DNA of 64,000 bases from CAIMZW01 sp037133095. Its GTDB lineage: Bacteria > Actinomycetota > Actinomycetes > Nanopelagicales > Nanopelagicaceae. The position numbers were made by a program, and so were the translations under genes. Position 1 is the first letter of the stretch, and every line of letters begins with the position of its first letter. The DNA lies in assembly GCA_037133095.1 (NCBI GenBank), contig JBAXOT010000001.1:62001-126000 (forward strand), in the 5' to 3' direction. This document shows positions 7,273 through 14,953 of this stretch, in pieces. Below the pieces are notes generated by a model. It searched no databases. It was not told where the DNA came from and saw only the letters and a list, made by a program, of their open reading frames with translations.

Positions 7273-8658
7273 ATGAAGCGCATTTCGCTGGTAATTGCCC
7301 TAGCCCTTTCGCTCCTGGTTTCGCCGAGTTTTGCAGACTCTTCGGTGCCCGCTTCTTTCGTCATCGATGGTTCGGGCTTCGGTCACGGAGTCGGCTTGAG
7401 TCAAATTGGTGCCAAAGGTCAGGCGTTGGAAGGCAAGAGCGCACTCGATATTTTGAGTTACTACTTTCCAGGTACCGATCTCAATGCAGTTGACGACTCG
7501 GCCAATATCCGCGTGAATGTAGGTCACCAACTCAAGAGCGCAACCATCGTTGCAGATACAGCGTTTAACAAAAAAAGCACTTTTCAAGCTATTAAGGGAA
7601 AGGTGCTGTTAAGTAACGTCGTGGCGGCGCAAGCGCCGACCTCACTGGGAATATTTGGCTCCGACAACTCGCTGAAAATATCCATCGTTGGTAAGCAGAT
7701 ACGCGCGCTTATTTCTGGTTCGGGAATTCCCATACCTATTTCAGCCCTCAGTGATTCACTCACGATACGTTGGCCTGGCACTTCGCCTCTCGGTAGGGAA
7801 TTGTCAGGAGTGGTCGTAACTGCTGCTGGAGTTGGAATTCGACTGCATTACGGCCAAGTGCAAATCACTCCGGTCTTTGCCACTGGGTTGGGATATCGCC
7901 TGGAAATAACGGACTCAATGGCCCTTCATGACGAATATTTGTATGGCATAAGTGAGGTTCCATCGTCCTGGCCGGGTCAGGCATTGGAAGCTCAAGTGAT
8001 TGCATCGCGCACATACGCGCTTTCTAGAATGGGCAAAGTTCGAAAGGAATGCGACTGCCAGATTTACAGCACGAAATATGATCAAAGTTATGTCGGCTAT
8101 GCGAAGGAGGCTGAGCCGAAATTCGGCCAACTTTGGCGAGAGGCCGTTGATTTAACTGCATCTGATTCTTCTCATGGAATCGCAATTTTCTACCGAGGCA
8201 AGCCAATCAACGTCTATTTCTTTTCTTCCAGCGGCGGCTCGACCCAGCGAAGTGTTGACGTCTGGGGGAGCGCTTTTCCTTATCTCACTAACGTGCCAGA
8301 TCCATGGAGTTTGGACCCAACTTTAAACCCTGGCTATGCACATTGGGAGCGCGTTATTTCACAAGCCAAAATGGCGTTGGCCTTTCATTTGCCAGACGTG
8401 CTGCGATATGAAGTCGGTGCTCGTAGCGTGTCCAACAGCGTCCTGGTTATTACGGCGTATTCAAGTGCCGGGCAGAGTAGCCAACTCTCCGTGGGAGATT
8501 TCAAAACTCGCTTACTCATACCTTCTTCATGGTTTGATCTGCCGCAACCAACACCCACCCCAACGGCGACTCCATCGCCAACAGATACCTCTTCACCAAC
8601 CGCAAGTCCCAGTGCGACGCCACTTCCCAGCGATTCAGCGATCGGCTCGAACTACTAA
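7273..8658 (+). CDS. Secreted SpoIID/LytB-domain protein
   Basis: A 461-residue exported protein. An N-terminal signal peptide (residues 1-22, basic then hydrophobic, ending near FADS) is followed by the motif GSGFGHGVGLSQ, then by the SpoIID core: PSSWPGQALEAQVIASRTYAL-like segment, a CDCQIYST block with DQSYVGY, and SSSGGSTQRSVDVWG. SpoIID of Bacillus is a lytic transglycosylase acting on peptidoglycan glycan strands; actinobacterial homologues occur outside sporulation and their role is not settled. The last ~35 residues are a Pro/Thr/Ser-rich tail of repeated PTP/SPT/SAT units, probably wall-spanning or glycosylated, with no LPXTG anchor. It is in an operon with the upstream glycosyltransferase and converges on dapD with a 3-base gap. 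Confidence 0.85.
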   Translation: MKRISLVIALALSLLVSPSFADSSVPASFVIDGSGFGHGVGLSQIGAKGQALEGKSALDILSYYFPGTDLNAVDDSANIRVNVGHQLKSATIVADTAFNKKSTFQAIKGKVLLSNVVAAQAPTSLGIFGSDNSLKISIVGKQIRALISGSGIPIPISALSDSLTIRWPGTSPLGRELSGVVVTAAGVGIRLHYGQVQITPVFATGLGYRLEITDSMALHDEYLYGISEVPSSWPGQALEAQVIASRTYALSRMGKVRKECDCQIYSTKYDQSYVGYAKEAEPKFGQLWREAVDLTASDSSHGIAIFYRGKPINVYFFSSSGGSTQRSVDVWGSAFPYLTNVPDPWSLDPTLNPGYAHWERVISQAKMALAFHLPDVLRYEVGARSVSNSVLVITAYSSAGQSSQLSVGDFKTRLLIPSSWFDLPQPTPTPTATPSPTDTSSPTASPSATPLPSDSAIGSNY

Positions 8659-8661
8659 TTA

Positions 8662-9579
8662 TTAATTGGCGTGCAAAACCGAGTTAAGTCCACTCCAGCT
8701 TCCGCTCTTGGGCAGCGCCTCCAAAGCGCCACTCTGTGAATTTCTGCGAAAGAGCAGGTTATTCATGCCCGAAAGTTCGCGAGCTTTCACTATCGAGCCA
8801 TCAGGAAGCGCAACCTTGGATCCGGCGGTGATGTAGACGCCAGATTCAATAATGCAGTCATCACCAAGGGAGATCCCAAGACCAGAATTTGCACCTAATA
8901 AGGAACGCTTACCAACGGAGATGACTTCCGAGCCGCCACCGCTGAGGGTTCCCATAATTGACGCCCCGCCACCAATATCGCTGCCATCCCCAACGACAAC
9001 GCCAGCGCTAATTCGACCTTCGACCATAGATTTTCCAAGGGTGCCGGCGTTGAAATTAACAAAGCCTTCATGCATAACGGTGGTGCCGCTTGCAAGATGA
9101 GCTCCGAGCCGAACGCGATCACCGTCTGCAATTCGAACCCCTTCAGGAATGTGGTAGTCCACCATTCGCGGAAATTTATCAACACCATAGACCGAAAGGT
9201 GTCCTAACTTTTTTCGGAGCAAAGGTTGAATCTGGTTGAAGGTCGCCAGCAAGCACGGTCCGGCAGAAGTCCAGACGACGTTGTTTAGTAAGCCAAATAC
9301 TCCAACCAGATTTATGTTATGTGGCTGGACGATTCGATGCGAAAGTAAATGCAATCGAAGATAAACATCAGAGACTGAAGTTGGCGCCGCGTCGGTGTCG
9401 ATCTCCAGCGCGATAAATTCGGTGGTAACTGCGCGAGTCTCATCTGCGTCGATGAGGGCAGCGAGATCGGGTACCGAGTGTTGTGATAACTCGCCCAAAC
9501 CAAGTACGGCGTACCAAGTGTCCAACGTTGTTCCATCGCTGGCGATGGTCGCGATTCCGTAGCCGTATGCGGTGCTCAT
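8662..9579 (-). CDS. dapD: Tetrahydrodipicolinate N-succinyltransferase (actinobacterial type)
   Basis: A 305-residue DapD that transfers succinyl from succinyl-CoA to tetrahydrodipicolinate in lysine/meso-DAP synthesis. The N-terminal domain begins STAYGYGIATI, typical of the actinobacterial class. From about residue 165 the sequence is a left-handed beta-helix of hexapeptide repeats (ISAGVVVGDGSDIGGGASIM, then SLLGANSGLGISLGDDCII). The start ATG at 9579 has TAGCGT exactly 6 bases upstream, so it is probably leaderless. Its promoter lies back to back with that of the LOG-family gene, the two start codons being 35 bases apart. The succinyl-DAP aminotransferase (dapC) is at 29001; dapE is not in the window. 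Confidence 0.93.
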   Translation of the reverse strand: MSTAYGYGIATIASDGTTLDTWYAVLGLGELSQHSVPDLAALIDADETRAVTTEFIALEIDTDAAPTSVSDVYLRLHLLSHRIVQPHNINLVGVFGLLNNVVWTSAGPCLLATFNQIQPLLRKKLGHLSVYGVDKFPRMVDYHIPEGVRIADGDRVRLGAHLASGTTVMHEGFVNFNAGTLGKSMVEGRISAGVVVGDGSDIGGGASIMGTLSGGGSEVISVGKRSLLGANSGLGISLGDDCIIESGVYITAGSKVALPDGSIVKARELSGMNNLLFRRNSQSGALEALPKSGSWSGLNSVLHAN

Positions 9580-9585
9580 GCGCCA

Positions 9586-9591
9586 ACGCTA
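9586..9591 (-). promoter_or_regulatory. -10 hexamer of leaderless dapD
   Basis: TAGCGT on the minus strand, 6 bases before the ATG of dapD. Confidence 0.6.
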
Positions 9592-9600
9592 TCAAATCCC

Positions 9601-9606
9601 TAGACT
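9601..9606 (+). promoter_or_regulatory. -10 hexamer of LOG-family gene
   Basis: TAGACT ends 8 bases before the ATG at 9615; no Shine-Dalgarno is present. It is divergent from the dapD hexamer, with 9 bases between them. Confidence 0.5.
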
Positions 9607-9614
9607 CGGCTCTC

Positions 9615-10178
9615 ATGAGTGAGAAATTTCGCATCGCCGTCTACTGTGCCTCTTCACCATCGATCGATCAAAAATATATCGATCTGGCTTTCGAAGTGGG
9701 AGGTGCGATTGCACAATCAGGCGCTGATCTGGTCTGGGGCGGTGGGAAGACTTCGATGATGGGAGCAGTTGCTCGAGGTGCAAGAGAAAACGGGGCGGAA
9801 GTAATTGGAGTTATTCCCGAGCGATTAATCTCGGTCGAATTTGCTGACGAAAAATCAACCCAGCTTCATGTGGTCGAAGATATGCGCGCCAGAAAGGGAA
9901 TGATCGAAAAGCTCTCGCAGGCATCTATTACTTTGCCTGGCGGTATTGGCACGTTGGAAGAATTCTTTGAGATTTGGGTAGGAAGATATCTTGGTTTTCA
10001 CGGTAACCCAGTTGTGGTCTGCGACCCTTTTGGTGATTACCAGCCACTCCGTGGGGCGCTAACCCATTTAAAGAGCGTTAACTTCATGAAGGATGGCCAA
10101 GAAGAGATGGTGAGCTGGTGTTCGGATACCGCCAGCGCGATTCGAGCCTGCTATCCAGATCAAGGGCTCTCCTCGTGA
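9615..10178 (+). CDS. LOG-family (TIGR00730) protein, probable nucleotide 5'-monophosphate phosphoribohydrolase
   Basis: A 187-residue LOG/PpnN-type protein. The motifs are GGGKTSMMG near residue 45 and PGGIGTLEEFFE near residue 115, the nucleotide-binding and catalytic PGGxGTxxE signature. Members release free base from nucleoside monophosphates; some make cytokinins in plants and M. tuberculosis, and older files call them lysine decarboxylase, which the motif does not support. The start at 9615 follows from MSEKFRIAVYCAS, a typical N-terminus. The gene lies next to dapD, as in mycobacteria, and overlaps the next gene by 4 bases (GTGA). Confidence 0.88.
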   Translation: MSEKFRIAVYCASSPSIDQKYIDLAFEVGGAIAQSGADLVWGGGKTSMMGAVARGARENGAEVIGVIPERLISVEFADEKSTQLHVVEDMRARKGMIEKLSQASITLPGGIGTLEEFFEIWVGRYLGFHGNPVVVCDPFGDYQPLRGALTHLKSVNFMKDGQEEMVSWCSDTASAIRACYPDQGLSS

Positions 10179-10687
10179 ATAAATTCAAGCTCTCGCATCT
10201 ACAAACAACTATAGATATCTGTTCGGATACTCAAGCAGTCACGATCGATCAGGTTTGGGAGAAATTAGTTGACTGGCAGGGTCAAAGTGAGTGGATGCTC
10301 GCTACGAAAGTCTGGTCACTTCCATCTTCCATTGGCGCCTCAGAGGAAGGAAGTGGAATCGGAGTAGAAATATTTGCTTTCACTGGACTTTTCGCAGGGC
10401 GGTACTCGCCTAAAAAAATATCGTCTCGATTGGGCATTTTAGATGCCATGGTGGTTCGAGTTTGGCAGCCGCCGATGTTCTGCGAGGTCGCTCATGTTGG
10501 CGCCATCATTAAAGGCTCCGGTGAATTTCGGCTCGAACCAATCACCGGTGGTGTCAGATTTCACTGGCTCGAAGTCATTGAAGCCCCATGGCCAATCCTC
10601 ATCTTGCTCCGCCCTGGGATCTTATTCGGGGTAAAACTTTCGCTCCGAAGGTTTCGCACCCTCTGCCTGGCGGAAGCGCTCACTTAG
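10175..10687 (+). CDS. SRPBCC-family protein (polyketide cyclase-like)
   Basis: A 170-residue single-domain START/Bet v1-type protein. The pattern VTIDQVWEKLVDWQGQSEW near the N-terminus, a central beta-rich stretch and the C-terminal helix fit the polyketide cyclase/dehydrase (SRPBCC) fold, which binds hydrophobic ligands in a cavity. No catalytic residue can be assigned. The GTG start at 10175 overlaps the stop of the LOG-family gene (GTGA), so the two are co-translated. The function is unknown; proteins of this fold in actinobacterial operons are often annotated only by fold. Confidence 0.72.
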   Translation: MNKFKLSHLQTTIDICSDTQAVTIDQVWEKLVDWQGQSEWMLATKVWSLPSSIGASEEGSGIGVEIFAFTGLFAGRYSPKKISSRLGILDAMVVRVWQPPMFCEVAHVGAIIKGSGEFRLEPITGGVRFHWLEVIEAPWPILILLRPGILFGVKLSLRRFRTLCLAEALT

Positions 10688-10718
10688 GGTTTCACTATTA
10701 GTTCGCAGGTTCGGCTAG

Positions 10719-10724
10719 TACCCT
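10719..10724 (+). promoter_or_regulatory. -10 hexamer of sigma-4 mini-protein gene
   Basis: TACCCT ends 7 bases before the GTG at 10732. The frame is closed by a stop at 10699, so GTG 10732 is the first possible start. Confidence 0.5.
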
Positions 10725-10731
10725 CGCCTCC

Positions 10732-10938
10732 GTGGCGCTGAACACCCTCTCCGAGCTCTTGGCGAGCCTGCCACCGGAAGAACGCTTCATTTTGAACCTG
10801 CATTACACCAATTCCCGCTCAGCCAGCGATATCGCGAGCGTCTTAGGGGTGCCAGAGCGAGCGGTCCAGACCGTGATTGACATGGCTAAAGCGCGTTTAC
10901 TTGCCATTGTTCTCGCCGATTTCCCACCTGCCCCATAG
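10732..10938 (+). CDS. Sigma-70 region 4-like helix-turn-helix mini-protein
   Basis: A 68-residue protein consisting only of a region-4-type DNA-binding domain. LPPEERFILNLHY is followed by the helix-turn-helix SASDIASVLGVPERAVQTVI, as in the -35-recognising domain of sigma factors. There is no region 2, and an in-frame stop at 10699 excludes a longer protein upstream. It could be a small DNA-binding regulator or an RNA polymerase/sigma partner rather than a sigma factor. It probably has a leaderless GTG start. It is followed after 59 bases by DUF3117, the order near Rv1211 in M. tuberculosis lacking an obvious equivalent. Confidence 0.68.
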   Translation: MALNTLSELLASLPPEERFILNLHYTNSRSASDIASVLGVPERAVQTVIDMAKARLLAIVLADFPPAP

Positions 10939-10983
10939 ATGCGAGATACTTCTCCTCTGATTTTTTCGGTTTAAACCAGCCTC

Positions 10984-10990
10984 AAGGGAG
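10984..10990 (+). promoter_or_regulatory. Shine-Dalgarno of DUF3117 gene
   Basis: AAGGGAG, 7 bases before the ATG at 10998. Confidence 0.7.
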
Positions 10991-10997
10991 TCGATAC

Positions 10998-11177
10998 ATG
11001 GCAGCCATGAAACCACGAACTGGTGATGGACCCATGGAAGTTACCAAGGAAGCCCGCAGCCTAGTCATGCGAATTCCGCTGGAAGGCGGGGGCCGGCTTG
11101 TTGTCGAGCTCAATGTCGAAGAGGCAACCAATCTGGGAAATGCGCTTCAAGCAGCCGTTGCACTAGTCAAGAAGTAA
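10998..11177 (+). CDS. DUF3117-family protein
   Basis: A 59-residue ORF, too short for common length filters. The product starts MAAMKPRTGDGPMEVTKEAR and continues with VMRIPLEGGGRLVVEL and a final helix ending LVKK. This is the DUF3117 pattern conserved across Actinomycetota (Rv1211 family, slightly longer there). The role is unknown. An AAGGGAG ribosome site 7 bases upstream supports the start. It stands alone between the sigma-4 mini-protein and the aminopeptidase, each of which has its own leaderless-type promoter. Confidence 0.9.
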   Translation: MAAMKPRTGDGPMEVTKEARSLVMRIPLEGGGRLVVELNVEEATNLGNALQAAVALVKK

Positions 11178-11191
11178 GTCGGTATTTTCGC

Positions 11192-11197
11192 TAGCGT
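11192..11197 (+). promoter_or_regulatory. -10 hexamer of leaderless pepA
   Basis: TAGCGT ends 6 bases before the GTG at 11204. Confidence 0.6.
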
Positions 11198-11203
11198 TCT
11201 CTC

Positions 11204-12730
11204 GTGAGCCTGCCACCCAAACTTCACCTCGTTGACCCGGAGAAATTACTCTGGAAGGGTCATGATGTTCTCGTCGTGCCGGTTTATATCAATGAAAACG
11301 ATTCGACGTCGATCAAGGTAAGAATCGGGCGATCAACCGAAATAACAAAATTCGAACACCTCACTGAATTTTCACTCGTCCAGCTTTTAGCGCAGTGGCC
11401 GGACTTCTTGGCAAAACCTGGCGAGATAGTTGAGATTGCCATGGAATCCGCGGCGACTTCAATTACTAGAATTTATTTTCTCGGTCTAGGTTCTCGCACC
11501 CTCGATGATTATCGAAAAGCTGGGGTGGCGCTTGGCCGAAGAGTCAAAGGTTCTGGCAAGTCGTTATTAAATTTAGCATTGCCAACCAAGAAGAATCCGA
11601 CGACTGCCGATCGTTCCCATGTCCAAGCTCATCTGGTCGCCTGCATCCTTGCAACGTATTCATGGTCGATGAAAACGAATGGCGCCCGCCTGACACCAAA
11701 GTTTGTCGTGGTGGGAAATTGGAGCGAGCAAGTTGAGCGAGCAACGACCCTCTCCAATTCGGTTTGGCGCGCTCGCGATCTCATTCATATGCCATCCAAT
11801 ATAAAAAATCCCGCCTGGCTAGCACTTCAGGCCGGAAAAATGGTCAGTAAAGCAGGCAGTCCTGATCTCACGATCAAAATCCTCAAAGGCGCACAACTGG
11901 AGGCATTTGGTGGGCTCCGTGCCGTTGGCAATTCTGCCCCGAAACCCGGACCTCGATTTATCGAAATCTCTTATGCCCCTAAGGGCTCGAAGAATTGGCC
12001 GCACGTAGTTCTTGTCGGAAAGGGCATCACATACGACACCGGCGGAATAAATCTCAAGCGACCTTATGAATTGATGATTCCCATGAAGTCGGATATGGCT
12101 GGATCTGCGGCAGTTTTAGCCGTCGTAACAGCAATGCCAGAAATTCAACCGAATGTACGAGTCACCGCATTGATGATGTGTGCAGAAAATGCCATCTCAA
12201 GAACGGCACAACGGCCATCAGATGTCATCACCCAATATGGCGGTACGACCGTGGAGATTATGGATACGGATGCTGAAGGACGGCTCGTGCTGGCCGATGG
12301 CTTGGCGTATGCGAATAAGAATTTGAACCCGGACTATTTAATTGATGTCGCTACTCTCACCGGATCGGCCACCCTAGGGTTGAGTCGACATTACGGGGCT
12401 ATGTACAGCAAGAATCAAAAGCTGACTGAGTCCTTAGCTGCCGTAGGCGAGCGGACGGGTGAAAAAGTTTGGCGCATGCCATTGGTTGACGAATATCGGA
12501 TCGCACTCCAAAGCAGTGTTGCCGATCTGAGCCACACGGCCGAGAAACCATTCTTCAGTGGCGGGTCGATCACCGCTGCGCTATTCCTGGAGCATTTCAC
12601 TGGCGATCGAAATTGGGTTCATTTGGATATTGCAGGTCCGGCACGATCGGATAGCGACAGCGGCGAAAATGTAAAAGGTGGCACAGGTTTTGGCGTCCGA
12701 TTGCTCATTGAGTGGATTGCCTCATTATGA
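11204..12730 (+). CDS. pepA: Leucyl aminopeptidase, family M17
   Basis: A 508-residue cytosolic aminopeptidase that removes N-terminal residues from peptides using two metal ions. The metal/catalytic motifs are KGITYDTGGINLK near residue 272, MKSDMAGSAAV near 294 and the family signature DTDAEGRLVLADGL near 354. Length is normal for M17. The GTG start at 11204 has TAGCGT 6 bases upstream and no Shine-Dalgarno, so it is probably leaderless. The stop overlaps the ATG of the O-methyltransferase gene (ATGA). Confidence 0.93.
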   Translation: MSLPPKLHLVDPEKLLWKGHDVLVVPVYINENDSTSIKVRIGRSTEITKFEHLTEFSLVQLLAQWPDFLAKPGEIVEIAMESAATSITRIYFLGLGSRTLDDYRKAGVALGRRVKGSGKSLLNLALPTKKNPTTADRSHVQAHLVACILATYSWSMKTNGARLTPKFVVVGNWSEQVERATTLSNSVWRARDLIHMPSNIKNPAWLALQAGKMVSKAGSPDLTIKILKGAQLEAFGGLRAVGNSAPKPGPRFIEISYAPKGSKNWPHVVLVGKGITYDTGGINLKRPYELMIPMKSDMAGSAAVLAVVTAMPEIQPNVRVTALMMCAENAISRTAQRPSDVITQYGGTTVEIMDTDAEGRLVLADGLAYANKNLNPDYLIDVATLTGSATLGLSRHYGAMYSKNQKLTESLAAVGERTGEKVWRMPLVDEYRIALQSSVADLSHTAEKPFFSGGSITAALFLEHFTGDRNWVHLDIAGPARSDSDSGENVKGGTGFGVRLLIEWIASL

Positions 12731-13359
12731 CAATCCTTAACCGAGGCGACATGTTCGCATTTTCGGAAGGGTATCCACACGAAGATTTTTTTATGCAGCA
12801 AGCGCGTTCAAATGGAATTGAAGTTGGTGTCGAAGATCCATCACCGGCCGTTGGCGGTCTCTTGAAGTTTTTTGTTAGTTTGGTGCGCGCAAAATCAGTT
12901 GTAGAAATTGGCACCGGTTCTGGCGTCAGCGGGCTGTGGATATTTCAAGGCTTAGCCCCTGATGGGGTACTTACCTCCATTGATACCGAGCGAGAAAACA
13001 GCGGCAATGCGCGCAAAGTCTTTGAGGACTCCGGCATCTCGACCCAACGGTTTCGACTTATAACGGGCAACATCATCACCGTGGTCGGCAAGTTGGCTGA
13101 CCGGAATTACGACATCATGATTGTTCGCCCAGCCGACGACTTGTTTGATGTGGTGCAGGAGAGTTATCGACTCCTTAATGACGAAGGTTTATTGATCATT
13201 GATCAAGCAATGAGCGGGGGAAAAGTTGCTGATCCCACCCAACGGGATTACCAATCCATTTCGCGCCGAGACGCAATAAGAGCCATCAAGGAAGATACTC
13301 GTTGGAATTCCACACTTTTACCCGTGGGTGCAGGTGTTCTCGTTGCTACAAAACTTTAA
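12727..13359 (+). CDS. O-methyltransferase (SAM-dependent, Rv1220c type)
   Basis: A 210-residue class I methyltransferase. The SAM-binding motif VVEIGTGSGVSGLWI is near residue 59 and an acidic SIDTE near 87. It resembles the O-methyltransferase encoded before sigE-htrA in mycobacteria. The catechol-OMT family often has a DxxK-type metal site; here the matching region reads IVRPADDLFD, so metal dependence is unclear. The start at 12727 overlaps the pepA stop (ATGA). The substrate is unknown. In M. tuberculosis sigE and its anti-sigma gene lie between this gene and htrA; here both are absent. Confidence 0.78.
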   Translation: MTILNRGDMFAFSEGYPHEDFFMQQARSNGIEVGVEDPSPAVGGLLKFFVSLVRAKSVVEIGTGSGVSGLWIFQGLAPDGVLTSIDTERENSGNARKVFEDSGISTQRFRLITGNIITVVGKLADRNYDIMIVRPADDLFDVVQESYRLLNDEGLLIIDQAMSGGKVADPTQRDYQSISRRDAIRAIKEDTRWNSTLLPVGAGVLVATKL

Positions 13360-13454
13360 AGCCAATTCTCACCATATCTTAGGCTTAGTGTTGCATTATG
13401 TTCCCGCGTTTAAATCGGTAATTTCGAGTAAGAAAGTTTGAGGCGAATTTCTCC

Positions 13455-14618
13455 ATGAGCGACGAAGAGACAACTGCGCTACCTCAGCCACCAGCTGATA
13501 CTCCTTGGTGGAGTACCCCAGAAACACCAACTCCTGTTGTTGCGCCGACCCCGCCACAGCGGCCAGTAATCGGTCTGGGTATAGCCTTAATTTTGGCGCT
13601 CGTTGCTGGCGGTATGGGCGCTCTGATCGGTGGCACGGTCAACATTGTCAATAGTTCTTCTCATATCGTTAGCTCACGATCTATTGTCGAAAGAGCCCCA
13701 GATTCAGTTGCTGGTCTGGCCGCACGAGTCTCGCCCTCCGTGGTTTCCATCTCCGTAAAAACAAGCAATGGCGGTGACACCGGCACTGGTTGGTTTATCG
13801 ACAGCAACGGCTACATCGTGACCAATAATCACGTGGTCGCAGCGGCCGTTACAGATAACGGAACAATTTCAGTCACTCTCACAAATAAAAAAAGTTATCC
13901 AGCTCGAATCATTGGACGAGATAGTGCTTACGATTTAGCAGTCTTGAAAATCAATGTCACCGGCGCCCCAGCGCTAACACTTGGAAATAGTGACAAGGTG
14001 CAAGTAGGAGACGCAGTCATTGCCATCGGATCACCCTTAGGCCTAGCCGGAACCGTTACTTCTGGAATTATCAGCGCCAAAAATCGGCCAGTGACCGCTG
14101 GAAGTGGAACTGGCGAGAGCTCCTTTATTAATGCGCTCCAGACCGACGCGGCGATTAATCCCGGAAATTCAGGTGGACCGCTCGTGGATGCAACCGGGGC
14201 AGTCGTAGGCGTGAACTCAGCCATTGCTTCTTTAGGAAGTTCCTTTACTGGCGAGTCAGGTTCGATTGGACTTGGATTTGCAATTCCCATCAACCAAGTC
14301 AAAAAAACTGTCGACCAGCTCATTAAATCTGGTGTTGCTACGCATCCAATTATGGGTCTCTCGTTGGACAGTTCCTTCCTCGGCGGCGGCGCAAAAGTGG
14401 CCGATGATCCAGCATCGATATTGTCAGGCGGGCCGGCGGCAAAGGCTGGCATTCAACCTGGAGATGTCATTACCTCCTTTGATGGCCAAGTGGTTAATAA
14501 CTCCGATGAACTCATTGTGGCAGTCCGTTCGCACAACGTGGGAGATACGGTCGCCATTAAGTTCGAGCGAAATGGCACCAGCCATGAAGTCAAATTAACC
14601 TTAATTGGAAAGCAGTAA
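13455..14618 (+). CDS. htrA: HtrA/DegP-like membrane-anchored serine protease with PDZ domain
   Basis: A 387-residue envelope quality-control protease. A proline-rich cytoplasmic tail (1-36) is followed by one membrane helix (about 38-64), a trypsin-like domain with catalytic triad H126 (NNHVVAA), D160 (DSAYDLAVL) and S239 (NPGNSGGP), and a C-terminal PDZ domain (about 300-385, with GGPAAKAGIQPGDVI). It degrades misfolded proteins outside the membrane. The start ATG at 13455 has GAGG about 10 bases upstream. It precedes tatB and mrp, the mycobacterial order. A possible TAATTT -10 at 13419-13424 would give a short leader. Confidence 0.93.
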   Translation: MSDEETTALPQPPADTPWWSTPETPTPVVAPTPPQRPVIGLGIALILALVAGGMGALIGGTVNIVNSSSHIVSSRSIVERAPDSVAGLAARVSPSVVSISVKTSNGGDTGTGWFIDSNGYIVTNNHVVAAAVTDNGTISVTLTNKKSYPARIIGRDSAYDLAVLKINVTGAPALTLGNSDKVQVGDAVIAIGSPLGLAGTVTSGIISAKNRPVTAGSGTGESSFINALQTDAAINPGNSGGPLVDATGAVVGVNSAIASLGSSFTGESGSIGLGFAIPINQVKKTVDQLIKSGVATHPIMGLSLDSSFLGGGAKVADDPASILSGGPAAKAGIQPGDVITSFDGQVVNNSDELIVAVRSHNVGDTVAIKFERNGTSHEVKLTLIGKQ

Positions 14619-14629
14619 TCCTCACGGAC

Positions 14630-14635
14630 TACGCT
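14630..14635 (+). promoter_or_regulatory. -10 hexamer of leaderless tatB
   Basis: TACGCT ends 6 bases before the ATG of tatB. Confidence 0.6.
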
Positions 14636-14641
14636 TAACCC

Positions 14642-14953
14642 ATGTTCAACATCGGTGCCGAGAAATTCTTGACGCTTGCCATTCTCGCCTTGATTCTCAT
14701 TGGGCCGGATAAGTTGCCGCAATTCGCCCGTGAGGCTGCCAAATTGGTGAAAAAGTTGAAGAACATCTCCCAAGTCGCGACCGCGGAATTGCGCGAAAAC
14801 TTGGGACCCGGTTACGAAGATCTTCAAGTCACCGATCTCAATCCAAAGAAGTTCATTCAGAAGCATCTCAACGATGCGATGGAGGGCGTGGACCCTGCCG
14901 CCGAAATCGCAGAAATCAAGAGCGTCGCCAAGATCGACCCTGACCTTCTATGA
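14642..14953 (+). CDS. tatB: Sec-independent protein translocase subunit TatB
   Basis: A 103-residue TatB. One N-terminal membrane helix (about 5-22) is followed by the hinge LIGPDKLPQ and an amphipathic helix rich in Lys/Ala (REAAKLVKKL). The E/G position in the first residues (FNIGAEKF) and the longer tail favour TatB over TatA. TatB binds twin-arginine signal peptides with TatC; tatA and tatC are not in the window. It overlaps mrp by 4 bases (ATGA) and has a leaderless-type start. Confidence 0.88.
   Translation: MFNIGAEKFLTLAILALILIGPDKLPQFAREAAKLVKKLKNISQVATAELRENLGPGYEDLQVTDLNPKKFIQKHLNDAMEGVDPAAEIAEIKSVAKIDPDLL

Noticed and set aside
9615..10178. Lysine decarboxylase (older family name for LOG proteins)
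   Set aside because: The PGGxGTxxE motif belongs to phosphoribohydrolases; nothing indicates PLP binding.
13928..14452. 174-codon minus-strand open frame
   Set aside because: Antisense of htrA, which has an intact catalytic triad and PDZ domain.
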